Origin: Lysobacterales bacterium
GTDB lineage: Bacteria; Pseudomonadota; Gammaproteobacteria; Xanthomonadales; Xanthomonadaceae
Direction: 5' to 3'
Assembly: GCA_014946745.1 (NCBI GenBank)
Contig: JADCRD010000001.1
Span: 2,912,427-2,976,426 of the forward strand
DNA: 64,000 nucleotides
Below the pieces are notes generated by a model that saw nothing but the letters and a program-made list of their open reading frames with translations, did not search any database and was not told the DNA's origin. The position numbers and the translations under genes were made by a program. Below are positions 27,128-34,468 of the stretch, in pieces. Position 1 is the stretch's first letter, and each line of letters begins with the position of its first letter.

Positions 27128-29701
27128 ATGAGCACCGACACGCCCCGCCCCGCCTCCGGGGTGGACTGCGACAGCGCCACGTTCGGCCAGCAGCTTCTGG
27201 CCGCTTTCGACGCCGTTGCCGATGTGCCGCCCGCGCAGCGCGAGGCGGCGATTCTGGCCTTGGGCCTTGAGTTCCCCGAACTCGAACGCGAGCTGCGCGC
27301 CCTGCTGGACCGCGACGCCCAGACGGGCCCGCTCGACGCCACCCTGTCCGCGCAGATCCAGCCCCTGCTGCAGGAGGCCTTGCCCGAGCTGGACCCCGCT
27401 CCCGCACAGGTCGGCCCCTACCAGGTGCTGCGCCTGCTCGGCGAAGGCGGGATGGGGCGCGTCTATCTCGCGCGCCGCAGCGACGGGCCGGTCAGCCGCG
27501 ATGTGGCCATCAAGCTGATCCGTCCGGACCGCGCGGGTGAAGGACTTCTCGCCCGCTTCGAAGCGGAGCGCCGCCATCTGGCCGCGCTCGACCATCCCGG
27601 CATCTGCCGCTTCATCGACGCCGACAGCCTCGCCGACGGCACGCCCTATGTGGTGATGGAGGCCGTGCAGGGCGAACCGATCATCGACTTCTGCCAGCGC
27701 CACAGCCTCGGCCTGCGCGCCCGCGTCGAGCTGCTGCGCACGTTGCTGGCCGCGGTGGCCCACGCCCACGATCGCCTGCTGCTGCACCGGGACATCAAGC
27801 CGCACAACGTGCTGGTCACCGCCGACGGCCAGCCCAAGCTGCTCGACTTCGGCATCGCCAAATCGATCGAAGACGCGCAGGCCAGCGTCACCCGCACCGC
27901 CGAGCGTTTCTTCACGCCCAACGCCAGCGCGCCGGAGCAGCTGCTGGGCGAGCCGGCCGGCGTGGCCTGCGACGTCTACAGCCTGGGCGCACTGGCGTAC
28001 GAGCTGCTCAGCGGCGCCCTGCCCTTCGACTTTCAGGGCCTGCGCGCTGCCGAGATCGAGCGCCTGGTGCTGCAGGTGGCACCGCCGCTGATGAGCGAGC
28101 GCAGCGCACTGCCCTGGGCCCGCGAACTCAAGGGCGACCTCGACGCCATCGTCGCCACCTGCCTGCGCAAAGCCCCCACCGAGCGCTATCGCAACGTCGA
28201 CGCGCTCGACGCCGAACTGCAGCGCTGGCTGGAAGGCCGCCCGGTCACGGCGCGGGCCCCCAGCTGGGCCTATCGAAGCCGGCTGTTCATTCGCAGGCAC
28301 CGCGTGGCGGTGGGGCTGTCAACGGCCCTGGTGGCCGCCATCGCCGTCTTCGGCAGCGGCCTCGCCCTGCAGGCCATGGAGCTGCGCGAACAGCGCAACC
28401 TCGCGGTGATCGAGCGCGATCGCGCGCTGCAGGTGGTGGAGATTCTGGAATCGGCGTTTCGGAATGCGGATCCGGGGCGGGCATCAGGTGACAAGGTGAC
28501 TGCCCGCGACATTCTGAATGCCGCGACAGCGGGCGTCGAAGCACTTGAAGCTCAGCAACCGCAGCTTTTCGCGCGACTAGCTGCGACGTTGGCGAGAGTC
28601 GAGCTCGACCTGTCTCAGAACAATCGAGCGTCGACCTGGGTAGATCGAGCTCTCGCTGTAGAAGCGACCAATAAACTCCCGGATGAAATTCTTTCAAGCA
28701 TTCTTTTCACAGGCGCCATGGCCATGGCAAGGCATGGCAACGCAAGCAAGGCAGAAGAACACCTCGAGCGGCTCGGCAGCCTGCAGACCACATCGCGACT
28801 GGAATTCCAGCTGGCTCACGCTCGCATCTTGATGACACGATCCAAGAACAACGAAGCGATCTCGATCCTGAATTCAGCAATTAGGGAATCACAGGTTCTC
28901 AACCTCGGCCCTGAATCGAGCATTGCGACCGAATTGCGCTGGACCGAAGCTGCAGCACTCGGACTGGCAGGCCGTCACAGAGATGCCGCAAACCTGATGG
29001 AGAACGTTATCGCGTGGCAACACAGCCAACTGCCAAGCGATCATGCTCGCATAGCCAGATCTCGACTGATCCGACTAATTCAGCTTAGCGACGTATCAGC
29101 AGATGAGTCAGTGGTGAATCATCTCGAAAATGAGCTAAGCGAACTCAAGAGAGTGTACGGTGAGTCCAGCACGCTTGTTGGACTCGGCACTGCAGCCAAA
29201 GCCAAATCCCTGTTGGGTCTCGGACAAGTTAATGAAGCGGCCCACGCGTACCAGAATGCCCTGGCAATTCTCGAGGGCTCGCTAGGCCGGGAACACGCAC
29301 TAGTAAGCCAGCACAGGCTCAACTACGCCCACGTCCTGCAGAAAATTGGCAGCACCGAAAGTCTGAATTTGTCAGAGTCAATACTGCAGGAAGTTTACGA
29401 AATCACTAGACGACTTTACCCGAGGCTGGCACCAATTACACTGCAGACCCAAACCCAGTTGGCAATAGCAATGATGTCCAGCGGCAAGACCGATCAGGCC
29501 TTAGCCCTGCTGTCAGCGCCGGAATACAGGGACGCCCATCTTACGCGAAGCCGGGCGAACCTGAGTAACCAAATGCTCGCACTTGGCATGGCAATCAAAA
29601 GCAGGGAGTGCACCTCCAAAACCGAAACCTTCAGAGAAAATTGCTGGCACGTCGCCGAAAGGCTGCGCAACGCGAGAATTCTGATGGATCTTGACAACTA
29701 G
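27128..29701 (+). CDS. Transmembrane Ser/Thr protein kinase, copy B
   Basis: 857 residues with the same layout as copy A: helical N-terminus, complete kinase core (Lys129, HRDIKPHN Asp222, DFG 240-242, APE), membrane helix about 392-414, and a C-terminal exported helical region with TPR-like repeats (EAAHAYQNALAILEGSLG). Residues 1 to about 451 differ from copy A at only a few positions. Beyond the ADPG motif the two diverge strongly while keeping the same length and a few common positions (GDKVTAR). The DNA of the C-terminal half is lower in GC. Without an intact sigma gene upstream it may act on the copy A sigma factor or on other targets (inference). Its own promoter position is unclear. 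Confidence 0.92.
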   Translation: MSTDTPRPASGVDCDSATFGQQLLAAFDAVADVPPAQREAAILALGLEFPELERELRALLDRDAQTGPLDATLSAQIQPLLQEALPELDPAPAQVGPYQVLRLLGEGGMGRVYLARRSDGPVSRDVAIKLIRPDRAGEGLLARFEAERRHLAALDHPGICRFIDADSLADGTPYVVMEAVQGEPIIDFCQRHSLGLRARVELLRTLLAAVAHAHDRLLLHRDIKPHNVLVTADGQPKLLDFGIAKSIEDAQASVTRTAERFFTPNASAPEQLLGEPAGVACDVYSLGALAYELLSGALPFDFQGLRAAEIERLVLQVAPPLMSERSALPWARELKGDLDAIVATCLRKAPTERYRNVDALDAELQRWLEGRPVTARAPSWAYRSRLFIRRHRVAVGLSTALVAAIAVFGSGLALQAMELREQRNLAVIERDRALQVVEILESAFRNADPGRASGDKVTARDILNAATAGVEALEAQQPQLFARLAATLARVELDLSQNNRASTWVDRALAVEATNKLPDEILSSILFTGAMAMARHGNASKAEEHLERLGSLQTTSRLEFQLAHARILMTRSKNNEAISILNSAIRESQVLNLGPESSIATELRWTEAAALGLAGRHRDAANLMENVIAWQHSQLPSDHARIARSRLIRLIQLSDVSADESVVNHLENELSELKRVYGESSTLVGLGTAAKAKSLLGLGQVNEAAHAYQNALAILEGSLGREHALVSQHRLNYAHVLQKIGSTESLNLSESILQEVYEITRRLYPRLAPITLQTQTQLAIAMMSSGKTDQALALLSAPEYRDAHLTRSRANLSNQMLALGMAIKSRECTSKTETFRENCWHVAERLRNARILMDLDN

Positions 29702-29869
29702 AGAGAGAGTATAGGAAATAATCGCGCAACCGCCAGGAACACGAATGCTTCCCCTTGCGCACCACACAGAACCGGGGCACAAAGCCAATCGACCGCGCTG
29801 CGTTTTCGCCGAGACCGCTTCGAACGACCTGTCGACACTCCACACCACAAGACACCAAAGGCAGAATCC

Positions 29870-30394
29870 ATGACTATTCACAGAACGGCGCTCAGCGCGC
29901 TCATTGCATTCGGATCGATCTTGGTCGCACCCCCTGCACTCGCAGAACTAATCAACTGTTCTGAGGGTGGGGCGGGCCAAGGGTCGTGCGAGAATGGCGA
30001 GTTCCTATTCGCCAATGAACCCGGGGAGGGAAACACTGCGGGAACCTGCTCACTAGAGTGTTGGAGCATGCTTAGACCTCCACCAACCCCAACCATAACC
30101 TGCATGAGCGACGGTCTCGAACACTATTGCGAGGTTTGGCCACGGAGCCCGTTCTTCACCTATATCTGGGAGTACTCGGGCCCGTTCTTGATGACGCTGC
30201 CCCAGCATTCGACGTTCCCCTTCCAAAGATTGTCTTGCCAACGACATCCGGCCGAAGGGACCGTTAACGTTTCGATCATCAGCTCTTGGGGACAGCGCTC
30301 AAGCGACAGCGCGCGAATCCACTGCCAAGAAGTTCTCGTGAATCAAACCCCATCACCAAACCTTCCGACGCCACCAGTACCCGTACTGCATTAA
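29870..30394 (+). CDS. Small secreted six-cysteine protein, copy B
   Basis: 174 residues with a Sec signal peptide (cleavage near ALA-E, residue 25). It has cysteines 60, 64, 78, 87, 123 and 152, EVWP (88-91), TYIW (97-100), SARIHC and a tail with PNLPTPPVP. Intervals between cysteines are 4, 14, 9, 36 and 29, against 4, 13, 9, 36 and 29 in copy A, which shows homology although overall identity is low. Unlike copy A it is separated from its kinase by 168 bases, so coupling is lost. The ATG at 29870 has AAAGGCAG upstream. Function unknown. Confidence 0.8.
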   Translation: MTIHRTALSALIAFGSILVAPPALAELINCSEGGAGQGSCENGEFLFANEPGEGNTAGTCSLECWSMLRPPPTPTITCMSDGLEHYCEVWPRSPFFTYIWEYSGPFLMTLPQHSTFPFQRLSCQRHPAEGTVNVSIISSWGQRSSDSARIHCQEVLVNQTPSPNLPTPPVPVLH

Positions 30395-30417
30395 GTGGGG
30401 CCCTGAGGAAGCTGCGT

Positions 30418-30695
30418 TGGAGCTTGCCAGCCCCGCGCACCACCCGTCCCACGGTTGTGAAGTGGACGCCGAAGTGGCGGGCGATTTCCGCGTAGCTGTA
30501 CTCCCCGGTGCGATGGGCGGCCAGCATGGCGGCGTCGCGGTCGGAATAGGCGGCAGCAAGCGCCTCCAAGGACGGAGGCGGTGGCCGGCGATGGGCGCGG
30601 GGGACGTTGATGTCATCAGCGTCCCCTGCCTTGTCCTGCATCCGCTGCACGAAGGCATCGCTGCCCAGGTAGACCTGACGGTTCAAGTGCTTCCG
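30418..30695 (-). pseudogene. 3' part of a RAYT transposase, cut off by an IS3-family insertion
   Basis: Minus-strand reading gives KHLNRQVYLGSDAFVQRMQ, an NVPRAHRRP segment and a C-terminal helix-turn-helix (YSYAEIARHFGVHFTTVGRV), the usual C-terminal half of Xanthomonadales REP-associated transposases. The 5' part of the gene is on the other side of the IS element (31893-32342). Roughly 50 codons expected between the halves are missing, so the insertion came with a deletion. Confidence 0.8.
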
Positions 30696-30707
30696 TAAGC
30701 TCTCCCG

Positions 30708-31571
30708 TCAAGCGGACAAGGAATTCCTAGAACCTTCGGTTGCTTGGGCTTTGCGCTCGGCGGGTGTCATCCCGTCGAGGGCGTCATGGGGTCGTTCCTC
30801 GTTGTAGTCGAGCATCCACCACCACGCCGCCTCGCGGACGTCGTCCAAGCGAGAGAACAGGTGCGGGTCCAGGACCTCCTCGCGGAATGTCCGGTTGAAG
30901 CGCTCGATGTAGGCGTTTTGATTGGGCTTGCCGGGCTGGATGTACTGGATGGCCATACCTTGGGACTTCGCCCAAGCCACGAATGCTTCGCCGAGAAACT
31001 CAGGGCCGTTGTCGGTGCGCAGCACCTGCGGCAGCCCACGCTCGCGCTGCAGGCGCTCGAAGACGCCGATCAGGCGCTGCGCGTTGATCGAGGTGTCGAC
31101 CTCGATGTGCAGCGCCTCGCGGTTGAAGTCGTCGATCACGTTGAAGGTGCGGAAGCGTCGGCCGCAGGCGAGCGCGTCGCTCATGAAGTCCGCCGACCAC
31201 ACGCTGTCGGGCAGTCGCGGCACATACAGCGGTACGCGCTCGCGTTTGGGCAGACGACGCTTGGCGGGGCGGCGCAGATTGAGCTTCATGGCCTTGTACA
31301 CGCGATAGATGCGCTTGGGATTCCAGTCGGGACGCCGGCGCCGCAGCAGGTCCGAGCACTTCCAGAAACCTCGGCTCGGCCGCTCGCGCACAGCCTCTGA
31401 AAGCGCTGCGATCAGTTCGGCATCGCGCACCGTCCAGTCCAGTGGCGGGGCGTACCAGGCCGAGCGCGACAGCCCGATGCAGGCGCAGGACCGACGCAGC
31501 GGCAGGCGATGGGCTTCCGAGAGGAAACGCACCGCCTCGCGCTTCTGCGCCGGCGCTACAACTTTTTTGCG
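30708..31571 (-). CDS. IS3-family transposase OrfB (integrase catalytic domain)
   Basis: About 287 residues in the frame entered by -1 slippage from orfA. An HTH_21-type segment (RPSRGFWKCSDLLRRRRPDWN) precedes the DDE catalytic core: VWSADFMSD, LRTDNGPEF and AYIERFNRTFREE supply Asp, Asp and Glu. The C-terminus is normal for the family. It is intact, so the element may still be active. The product is expected as an OrfAB fusion. Confidence 0.9.
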   Translation of the reverse strand, partial: RKKVVAPAQKREAVRFLSEAHRLPLRRSCACIGLSRSAWYAPPLDWTVRDAELIAALSEAVRERPSRGFWKCSDLLRRRRPDWNPKRIYRVYKAMKLNLRRPAKRRLPKRERVPLYVPRLPDSVWSADFMSDALACGRRFRTFNVIDDFNREALHIEVDTSINAQRLIGVFERLQRERGLPQVLRTDNGPEFLGEAFVAWAKSQGMAIQYIQPGKPNQNAYIERFNRTFREEVLDPHLFSRLDDVREAAWWWMLDYNEERPHDALDGMTPAERKAQATEGSRNSLSA

Positions 31572-31822
31572 ATCAGGTCCTTCATCGCCGAGTTCTCCAG
31601 CGCGAGGTCGGCGTACAGGCGCTTGAGGCGGCTGTTTTCCTCCTCGAGCTCGCGCACGCGCTTGAGCTCCGAGGCTTCCATGCCACCGAACTTCGACTTC
31701 CACTGGTAGTACGTCGCCACACTGATCCCGGCCTGCCGGCAAACGTCCTTGACCGGCATACCCGCATCGGCCTGCTTGAGGATCGAGACGATCTGCGTCT
31801 CGCTGAACTTTGACTTGCGCAT
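31556..31822 (-). CDS. IS3-family transposase OrfA (helix-turn-helix)
   Basis: 88 residues: an HTH_Tnp_1 DNA-binding domain (KFSETQIVSILKQADAG, VCRQAGISVATYYQWKSKFGG) and a leucine-zipper-like coiled coil (ELKRVRELEEENSRLKRLY). It recognises the IS ends and pairs with OrfB. It terminates just past the A6G slippery site used to make OrfAB. Confidence 0.92.
   Translation of the reverse strand: MRKSKFSETQIVSILKQADAGMPVKDVCRQAGISVATYYQWKSKFGGMEASELKRVRELEEENSRLKRLYADLALENSAMKDLIAKKL
31562..31568 (-). promoter_or_regulatory. Programmed -1 frameshift site in the IS3 element
   Basis: The minus strand reads A-AAA-AAG just before the orfA stop (GCA AAA AAG TTG TAG). Slipping back one base gives the orfB frame AAA AAA GTT GTA. 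This is the standard IS3-family heptamer. Confidence 0.85.
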
Positions 31823-31892
31823 CTGAACCTCCTGGCTGGGAAACCTTGCCAGAAAGTTCTAGAAACCTGTGTCCGCAGTACCGGGGAGCTTA

Positions 31893-32342
31893 CGAGGCCT
31901 GCGCCCCGACCATCGCGCCGTAGCTGCTCCAGGGCCAATCGCCAGCGTCGGCCACCATGCAGGCGCGCACCGGGTTCAGCACCACATAGCGCGCGAGTTC
32001 CAGCAAATAGCTGTCGGCATCGACCAGGATCGCCTTGTAGCGCCCCTGGAACAGATGCCCGCTGCGGCGGTGCCGGCGGTTGCTGTACTGGGTGAACACC
32101 CCGTTGAGCTGGCGCATGCCCTTCGACAGATTGCCGTCGGGCGTCTCGATCAGCAGGTGGTAGTGGTTGCTCATCAGGCAGTAGGCATGCACCACCCAGT
32201 TGAATCCACCCGCCACCTCGCCCAACAGCTCAAGAAACCGCGCGCGATCACCATCGTCCTCATAGATCGCCTCACGCCGATCCCCACGCGAGGTCACGTG
32301 ATACAGCGCCCCTTCGAACTCAATGCGAATCGGTCGAGCCAT
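31893..32342 (-). pseudogene. 5' part of a RAYT transposase (HUH/Y1 domain), truncated by the IS
   Basis: About 149 codons from ATG 32342: MARPIRIEFEGALYHVTSRG, the HUH motif in SNHYHLLIETP, GHLFQGRYKAILVD and ARYVVLNPVRACMV, all typical of TnpA-REP (REP-associated tyrosine transposases). The reading frame is closed by the TAA that begins the IS3 terminal repeat, after AQAS. The catalytic tyrosine region is present, but the C-terminal domain lies beyond the IS. Confidence 0.88.
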
Positions 32343-32482
32343 GCCGCCGAGCCTAACCCCGGCGGCACCCCGATGCTACTTTGCTAGACCTGAAGACTCA
32401 TCGCGCCGCCCCCGACTGCTGACAGGACAGTCCAAGGTGCGGAACCTAGCTGGCTCATGTCCAGCAGCAGTAGGAGGCGGCG

Positions 32483-33499
32483 ATGACACTGTACGCAGCG
32501 ATTGATCTTCATTCCAACAACGGGGTGCTGTCCGTCATCGACGAGCAGGACGAAGTGGTGTTCGAGCGACGTTTGCCGAACAGCTTGGAGCACGTGCTGC
32601 AGGCGCTTGGGCCCTTCCTCAATGCGCTGAAGGCGCTGGCGGTGGAGTCGACCTACAACTGGTACTGGCTGGTCGATGGCCTGATGGATGCCGGCGTTGA
32701 TGTTCGTCTGGTGAACACGGCCGCGATTCCGCAGTACGCAGGCCTGAAGCATGGCAATGACCACACGGATGCGCGGCATCTTGCCCATCTGCTGCGCCTG
32801 AACCTGCTGCCCGAGGGCTACATCTACCCGCGTGAGCGACGCGGCGTGCGCGATCTGCTGCGACGACGCTTTCTGCTGGTTCGCCAGAGCGTGACGCTGA
32901 CCAATTCGCTGCAGAGTGCGTGGTCGCGGCGTATGGGCCACGGCATCCGCACCAACGACCTGCGGCAGCTGACCGGCGAGGCGATCGAGAGCACGTTCAT
33001 GGACGTTCATGAGCGCCTGGCGGTGCTGTCAGAACTCAAGCTGTTGCAGTGTTTGCACAGCCAGGTCGACCAGATGGAACGCTGGGTGCTGGAGTCGATC
33101 CGTTGCACGCCCGAACTGCAAGCGCTGCGCAGCGTGCCGGGTATCGGTGTTGTGCTCGGTAGCACCATCCTCCTGGAGACGGGCGAGATCTCACGCTTCG
33201 AAAGCGTCGGCGACTACGCCTCGTACTGCCGCATGGTCGAGAGCACGCGGCTCTCCAACGGCAAGAAGAAGGGCAGCGGCAACGCCAAGTGCGGCAACCG
33301 CTACCTGAGCTGGGCGTGGATCGAAGCCGCGAACTTCGCGATCCGCTTCAGCCCCGAGATCCGCCGCTGGTTCGATCGCAAGGCGAGCAAGAAGCCGCGC
33401 CCGGTGGCGATCAAATCCGTGGCCCACAAGCTGGCACGCGCCGGCTACCACCTGATCAAAGACGGAGGCCACTTCGATGTGAAGCGGGCGTTCGGCTAA
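32483..33499 (+). CDS. IS110-family transposase
   Basis: 338 residues. The N-terminal RuvC-like DEDD domain is visible (YAAIDLHSNNG, VESTYNWYWLVDGL, NDHTDARHLAHLL), then a coiled-coil region, then the transposase_20 domain with RSVPGIGVVLGSTI and the candidate catalytic serine region GKKKGSGNAKCGNRYLSW. The length is normal and the gene looks intact. A good ribosome site (AGGAGG) precedes the ATG. IS110 enzymes are guided by a structured RNA from the element's own non-coding end (established knowledge). Element ends were not determined. Confidence 0.92.
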   Translation: MTLYAAIDLHSNNGVLSVIDEQDEVVFERRLPNSLEHVLQALGPFLNALKALAVESTYNWYWLVDGLMDAGVDVRLVNTAAIPQYAGLKHGNDHTDARHLAHLLRLNLLPEGYIYPRERRGVRDLLRRRFLLVRQSVTLTNSLQSAWSRRMGHGIRTNDLRQLTGEAIESTFMDVHERLAVLSELKLLQCLHSQVDQMERWVLESIRCTPELQALRSVPGIGVVLGSTILLETGEISRFESVGDYASYCRMVESTRLSNGKKKGSGNAKCGNRYLSWAWIEAANFAIRFSPEIRRWFDRKASKKPRPVAIKSVAHKLARAGYHLIKDGGHFDVKRAFG

Positions 33500-33918
33500 G
33501 CACACCGGCGGCGCCTGAGGTCGGAACATGGGGTTGGTTTGCAACCACCAGATCTGAATGATCCAGGCGTCGTCGGACCCGATTCAAAGGCAGGGGCCGC
33601 CTGCCCGGCGAGCCAACGAAGGGTTGGACGCGCACCGCGCGAACCACGTTACCTGTGCAGCCAAAACCGGCCACATGGACGCCAGGGCAGAACCGATGAG
33701 TGTTTGGGGCAGCGATGCCTGGGGCTCCCGAAGGAGCCTAGATCCAAAATGGTGACTGGTGCGGCCAAGAGCCGCAGCCACACGTGAACACAGGCGGGGA
33801 CGGTCAAGCCAAGAGCGGGTCAGCAGGAATAGAGAGAAGCCCGGGAAGCGGGAGGAGTTTTGTCAGCCCTGTTGACACGGGCGGCGCAATGGTGACCCCG
33901 GATTCTCCTCCTGAAAGT
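33500..33918 (+). other. Non-coding flank of the IS110 gene, possible guide (bridge) RNA region
   Basis: About 420 bases without a convincing gene follow the IS110 stop. Short hairpins are visible, such as GGCTCC-CGAA-GGAGCC near 33721-33737 and TGTCA-N7-TGACA near 33861-33878. Long 3' non-coding ends are known in IS1111-type members and may encode the guide RNA. Short open frames across it (for example 33784-34080) have no protein-like features. Confidence 0.4.
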
Positions 33919-34440
33919 TCAGCGCGGAGAGAAGCACTCTTTCACTTCGGTCAGAGGCGCCGGCGTTTGGGTGCCAAGGAAGCTGCGCTGGTTGGAGATT
34001 ACGAATCTCCATTCGCTCCCGCTGCGATGGAAAACCAAATCCTTCTGCACGATTCCACCACCAAGAGCCAGCCCCGTTAGACGCACGCAGCCGACTGTCG
34101 TTGTGCCGGAAGCTTGTTCCAATATCGAAATCTCGAAGTCGGACCCGAAACACCCGCGAAATCGAAAGACCCCACAGTCCTTTTTCAGACCGTCCGGAGA
34201 AATTCCGCCGTCGCGCAGCAATCGAGAATAGTACTGATTCATCTCATCCTCCAAATATGGCGAGAGCTTCATCAAGTACTCCTCTGCGGATTCAACGGAG
34301 GAGAACGCCTCGACAGCGCCTTCAAATCTGGAGAACGCGGCACCGAGCGATGTTTCCAGTGGGTTGCCGCCAGTTGATCCGGCCCCCGAGAGAACCCCCG
34401 AGAAAAGCAAGCCAGATGCAACACATATTAGTGCAGCCAT
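33919..34440 (-). CDS. Small exported protein downstream of the RHS gene (possible immunity or accessory protein)
   Basis: 173 residues of unrecognised family. The N-terminus is a hydrophobic export signal (ALICVASGLLFSGVLSGAG), without a lipobox cysteine. The mature part is mixed alpha/beta with three cysteines near DCGVFRFRGCFG and VGCVRL. The gene starts 28 nt behind the stop of the giant RHS protein, on the same strand and with the same lower-GC composition as the RHS tip. That is the usual position of immunity genes in polymorphic toxin loci. An immunity role is an inference; an accessory secreted factor is equally possible. Confidence 0.65.
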   Translation of the reverse strand: MAALICVASGLLFSGVLSGAGSTGGNPLETSLGAAFSRFEGAVEAFSSVESAEEYLMKLSPYLEDEMNQYYSRLLRDGGISPDGLKKDCGVFRFRGCFGSDFEISILEQASGTTTVGCVRLTGLALGGGIVQKDLVFHRSGSEWRFVISNQRSFLGTQTPAPLTEVKECFSPR

Positions 34441-34468
34441 CTTCTCCCTCCTGCAAACGAATCAGGTA

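Larger units (their letters stand above)
30696..31892 (-). mobile_element. IS3-family insertion sequence (about 1.2 kb)
   Basis: Carries orfA and orfB on the minus strand and is bounded by imperfect inverted repeats. The left end reads TAAGCTCTCCCGTCAAGCGG then CTAGAACCTTC. The right end (minus strand) reads TAAGCTCCCCGGTACTGCGG then CTAGAACTTTC. It interrupts a RAYT gene; the flanking four bases (TCCG and CGAG) are not a target duplication, consistent with a deletion at one side. The protein sequences suggest the IS407 group, with moderate certainty. Confidence 0.85.

Noticed and set aside
23145-28300. Minus-strand frames opposite both kinases (381 and 418 residues)
   Set aside because: They are nearly identical only because the sense kinase genes are; no protein features.
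29702-29869. Possible extra gene between kinase B and the secreted gene
   Set aside because: 168 bases with only short frames and no ribosome site; treated as leader region.
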